A stretch of 8,039 nt of DNA from an uncultured Clostridia bacterium (GTDB lineage: Bacteria > Bacillota > Clostridia > TANB77 > CAG-508), in assembly GCA_947627785.1 (NCBI GenBank), contig CANQXC010000039.1, positions 1 to 8,039 on the forward strand, in the 5' to 3' direction. Under the pieces are notes generated by a model. It was given only the letters and a program-made list of their open reading frames with translations, was not told the DNA's origin and ran no database searches. Each line of letters begins with the position of its first letter. The stretch's first letter is position 1. The position numbers and the translations under genes were made by a program. Positions 5,970-8,039 of the stretch are shown here, piece after piece.

Positions 5970-7457
5970 TTGAGAATTTATTGTTGTATAGATTTAAAAA
6001 GTTTTTATGCTTCTGTTGAATGTAGAGAAAGAAACTTAGACCCTTTAAAAACAAATTTAGTTGTAGCAGATGAATCAAGAACTGAAAAAACAATATGCCT
6101 TGCAGTTAGTCCTTCATTAAAAGCGTATGGAATTCATGGTAGAGCTAGACTATTTGAAGTTGTTCAAAAAGTAAATGAAATAAATTATAAAAGAAAATTA
6201 TTGGCTAAAAACCATGAATTTGAAGATTCATCTTATGATGATATAGAATTAAAAAATAATCCTAATTTAAAATTAGATTATATAATTGCAATGCCTCAAA
6301 TGGCAAAATATATGAAATATAGTACATCTATATACAATATTTATTTAAAATATGTTTCTTCTTTAGATATATATCCATATTCTATTGATGAAGTTTTTGT
6401 TGATATTACAGATTACTTAAAAACATTTAAAATGACACCTAGACAAATGGTAACAAAAATGATATATGATGTATTTGATACAACAGGAATAACAGCTACA
6501 GCAGGAATAGGAACGAATATGTATTTAGCAAAAATTGCAATGGATATAGGTGCAAAACACATAAAACCAGATAAAAAGGGTGTAAGAATTGCAGAACTTG
6601 ATGAAATGAAATATAGAAAATTATTGTGGAATCATATGCCTATAACAGATTTTTGGAGAGTAGGAAAGGGATATGCTAAAAGATTAGAAAAGTATAATAT
6701 GTTTACAATGGGAGATGTAGCAAGATGTTCAGTAAAAAACGAAGAATTATTATATAAAATATTTGGAATAAATGCAGAACTTTTAATAGACCATGCTTGG
6801 GGATATGAACCTTGCACAATGAAAGATGTAAAAAATTTTAGACCTGCAACAAATAGTTTAAGCTCAGGACAAGTATTACATTGCCCTTATGATTATAAGC
6901 AAACAAAACTAATTGTAAAAGAAATGACAGATTTATTGGTATTGGAAATAGTAGATAAGCATTTAGTTACAAATCAGCTTGTTTTAACAATAGGATATGA
7001 TGTAGAAAATTTAACTAATTCATCAATAAATAAATTATATAATGGAGAAATAACAACAGATAGATATGGAAGAAAAATTCCAAAACACGCACATGGAACC
7101 ATTAATTTAGAAGAAATGACATCATCTACAAAAATAATTTTAGATGCAATAGAAAAATTATATGATAGAATTATAAATAAAGATTTATTGGTTAGAAGAG
7201 TAAATGTAGTAGCAAATAATTTAGTAAATGAAGACAAAATAAATACTCAAACACAAAATGAGCAAATTAGTTTGTTTGTTGATTATGAAGAAAAAGAGAA
7301 AGAAAAGGTAAAAAGAGAAAAGGAAAATAATTTACAACATGCAATAATAGATATAAAGAAAAAATATGGTAAAAATGCGGTTTTAAAAGGAATGAATTTA
7401 GAAAAAGATGGAACAACAATAGAAAGAAATTCTCAAATTGGAGGACATAGAGAATAG
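5970..7457 (+). CDS. Y-family translesion DNA polymerase (UmuC/DinB/UvrX-like)
   Basis: This is an error-prone polymerase that copies past DNA lesions. The palm carries CIDLKSFYASVE with metal ligand Asp8 and steric-gate Tyr13, and YSIDEVFVD with Asp140/Glu141. The helix-hairpin-helix region is near 229-252 (RVGKGYAKRLEKYNMFTMGDV), followed by the little-finger domain (about 295-415). QISLF (432-436) is a beta-clamp-binding motif. A charged Lys/Glu segment (440-452) and a tail (NLQHAIIDIKKKYGKNAVLKG) follow. At 495 residues it is longer than typical DinB and resembles the UvrX/UmuC-like group of Firmicutes, which a downstream YolD-like gene supports. The start is TTG at 5970, with AGAAGGTGA at 5954-5962. 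SOS control is inferred from the LexA-like box on its promoter. It is not an ImuB-type inactive form, since the catalytic acids are present. Confidence 0.93.
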   Translation: MRIYCCIDLKSFYASVECRERNLDPLKTNLVVADESRTEKTICLAVSPSLKAYGIHGRARLFEVVQKVNEINYKRKLLAKNHEFEDSSYDDIELKNNPNLKLDYIIAMPQMAKYMKYSTSIYNIYLKYVSSLDIYPYSIDEVFVDITDYLKTFKMTPRQMVTKMIYDVFDTTGITATAGIGTNMYLAKIAMDIGAKHIKPDKKGVRIAELDEMKYRKLLWNHMPITDFWRVGKGYAKRLEKYNMFTMGDVARCSVKNEELLYKIFGINAELLIDHAWGYEPCTMKDVKNFRPATNSLSSGQVLHCPYDYKQTKLIVKEMTDLLVLEIVDKHLVTNQLVLTIGYDVENLTNSSINKLYNGEITTDRYGRKIPKHAHGTINLEEMTSSTKIILDAIEKLYDRIINKDLLVRRVNVVANNLVNEDKINTQTQNEQISLFVDYEEKEKEKVKREKENNLQHAIIDIKKKYGKNAVLKGMNLEKDGTTIERNSQIGGHRE

Positions 7458-7473
7458 AAAGGGATTTAAAATT

Positions 7474-7644
7474 ATGGAAGATTATGATGATATTATAAAT
7501 TTACCACACCATGTATCTAAAACACATCCACGACTTAGTATGGAACAAAGGGCAGCACAATTTGCACCTTTTGCTGCTTTAACTGGATATGAGGATGAAA
7601 TAGAAGAGACAGTAAGAATAGTAGATGGAAAAATGGAAGATTAA
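7474..7644 (+). CDS. Short YolD-like protein
   Basis: YolD-like proteins are small Firmicutes proteins commonly encoded next to UvrX-type Y-family polymerases; some are thought to play a UmuD-like partner role, which is family knowledge and not shown here. This one has the signature N-terminal block DIINLPHHVSKTHPRLS followed by RAAQFAPFAALTGYEDEIEET. It then stops after 56 residues, whereas relatives usually continue to around 100-120, so the C-terminal half is missing. I see no continuation in another frame downstream. The ATG at 7474 is preferred: AAAGGGA ends at 7464, nine bases upstream, and it gives the usual N-terminus. A TTG at 7438 in frame would overlap the polymerase gene and lacks a good site. 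The gap to the polymerase stop is 16 bases, consistent with cotranscription. Confidence 0.8.
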   Translation: MEDYDDIINLPHHVSKTHPRLSMEQRAAQFAPFAALTGYEDEIEETVRIVDGKMED

Positions 7645-7720
7645 GTAAGTGAAAAAAATCTTTATATGAAAACTAGTATTATTTATATTATAATGATATA
7701 ATAATAAATATTAAAAAATA

Positions 7721-7849
7721 AAAGGAGAAAAAATACCATATATATGTATAGGCGAAACAGACGAACAATATGGAAAAGGTATTACAGGAATAATGATTAT
7801 AACAGAAGAAAATTTTTCTATTGATAACGTAAGTATTGAAGAAAATTAG
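7721..7849 (+). pseudogene. Small ORF with ribosome binding site but ATA at the start
   Basis: A strong AAAGGAG (7721-7727) is followed five bases later not by ATG but by ATA (7733-7735), which opens a 38-codon frame ending in TAG at 7847. The peptide has natural-looking composition (PYICIGETDEQYGKG, then TGIMIITEENFSIDN, ending SIEEN). The same frame has a stop at 7712, so no upstream start exists. The simplest reading is a gene whose ATG mutated to ATA, or a base-call error; rare AUA initiation is possible. The overlapping ATG at 7744 gives only a 26-residue Arg/Tyr-rich peptide in another frame. No family was recognised. It may be the front half of an interrupted gene that continues near 7944. 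Confidence 0.35.
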
Positions 7850-7896
7850 AAATGAGAATTAAGACGTTTAATTATTCCTCAATTTATATTAAACTT

Positions 7897-7939
7897 AGAC
7901 TATTGAACAAAGTACCAAAAATATTTTGTTCAATAGTCT
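7897..7939. repeat. Perfect 15-bp inverted repeat, possible terminator or small insert
   Basis: AGACTATTGAACAAA (7897-7911) and TTTGTTCAATAGTCT (7925-7939) are exact inverse complements around a 13-base loop, which can tighten by three further pairs. The sequence after the right arm (TCATTTT) is T-rich but has no long run, so it is a modest terminator for the polymerase-YolD operon. Six-base flanks AAATGA (7850-7855) and TCATTT (7940-7945) are also inverted, so the hairpin could be the core of a short insertion of about 100 bases. Either role is inference; the repeat itself is certain. Confidence 0.6.
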
Positions 7940-7943
7940 TCAT

Positions 7944-8039
7944 TTTGGAGAATATTATCTTACTATCTTAAATGGTGATGATGAAAAACAACTTAACTAT
8001 CATCTTAAAAATAATTGTGATATACTCTGGGTAGGCATC
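7944..8039 (+). pseudogene. Protein-like frame running off the right edge, no visible start
   Basis: This frame is open from 7899, just after a stop, to the window end. From 7944 it reads like real protein (FGEYYLTILNGDDEKQLN, then YHLKNNCDILWVGI). No ATG and no ribosome binding site precede it; upstream in frame is only the inverted repeat. It is most likely the rear part of a gene whose front lies at 7733-7846, or a partial gene continuing to the right. The family is unknown. Between it and the YolD-like gene, 7645-7720 holds only A+T-rich DNA with two TATAAT-like boxes lacking a -35. Confidence 0.25.

Noticed and set aside
5902..7237. Reverse-strand frames opposite the polymerase gene and its promoter
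   Set aside because: Same pattern: no ribosome binding site, composition typical of antisense A+T-rich coding DNA, and conflict with a clear Y-family polymerase.
7744..7824. 26-residue ORF from the ATG at 7744
   Set aside because: It is 16 bases from the ribosome binding site, has extremely Arg/Tyr-rich composition, and overlaps a more protein-like frame.
7852..7971. 39-residue ORF across the inverted repeat
   Set aside because: It is built largely from the two repeat arms, has no ribosome binding site, and is a chance open frame.
1..8039. CRISPR array, tRNA or rRNA genes, transposase genes
   Set aside because: No regularly spaced direct repeats, no tRNA-like arm sequences, and no transposase motifs were seen on either strand.

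Overview
The window is strongly A+T-rich, with AGA as almost the only arginine codon, ATA-rich isoleucine usage, AAGGAG-type ribosome binding sites and several TTG/GTG starts. Together with the gene content (RNase G/E, RimO, a GT51 monofunctional transglycosylase, a Y-family polymerase followed by a YolD-like protein, and a DinR-type LexA box), this points to a low-GC Gram-positive bacterium, most likely a Clostridia member. This placement is inference from sequence character. All convincing genes are on the + strand.

Left block (1-4809): a run of translation and RNA housekeeping genes. An unrecognised 81-aa protein overlaps the start of pth (peptidyl-tRNA hydrolase). pth is split by a single extra base near 616-622 between otherwise intact halves. 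Two bases after pth comes a compact RNase G/E (rng) that stops before the usual zinc-link region. After a 94-base gap come rimO (methylthiotransferase for ribosomal protein S12) and, 31 bases later, hisS (histidyl-tRNA synthetase). hisS has a visibly different codon usage from its neighbours.

Middle (4810-5141): a gene-free stretch downstream of hisS. It can fold into a closing helix, a 9-bp hairpin and a long rod-like hairpin, and is a candidate structured RNA. 6S RNA is my best guess, from shape and from its position after an aminoacyl-tRNA synthetase gene. An extended -10 promoter follows, leading to a membrane-anchored monofunctional peptidoglycan glycosyltransferase (5151-5846), which ends in a clean intrinsic terminator (5865-5890).

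Right block (5891-8039): a damage-response unit. A consensus-like sigma-A promoter has its -35 overlapped by a LexA/DinR-type box, followed by a Y-family translesion DNA polymerase with a QISLF clamp-binding motif and a short YolD-like protein. The last 395 bases look degenerate. They hold a small ORF with a good ribosome binding site but ATA where the start should be, a perfect 15-bp inverted repeat, and a protein-like reading frame running off the right edge. These may be pieces of one small gene interrupted by a hairpin-bearing insert.

No clearly new multi-gene system is visible. The items most worth checking are the LexA-controlled polymerase/YolD unit, the structured RNA after hisS, the pth frameshift, and the decayed or interrupted small gene at the right end.
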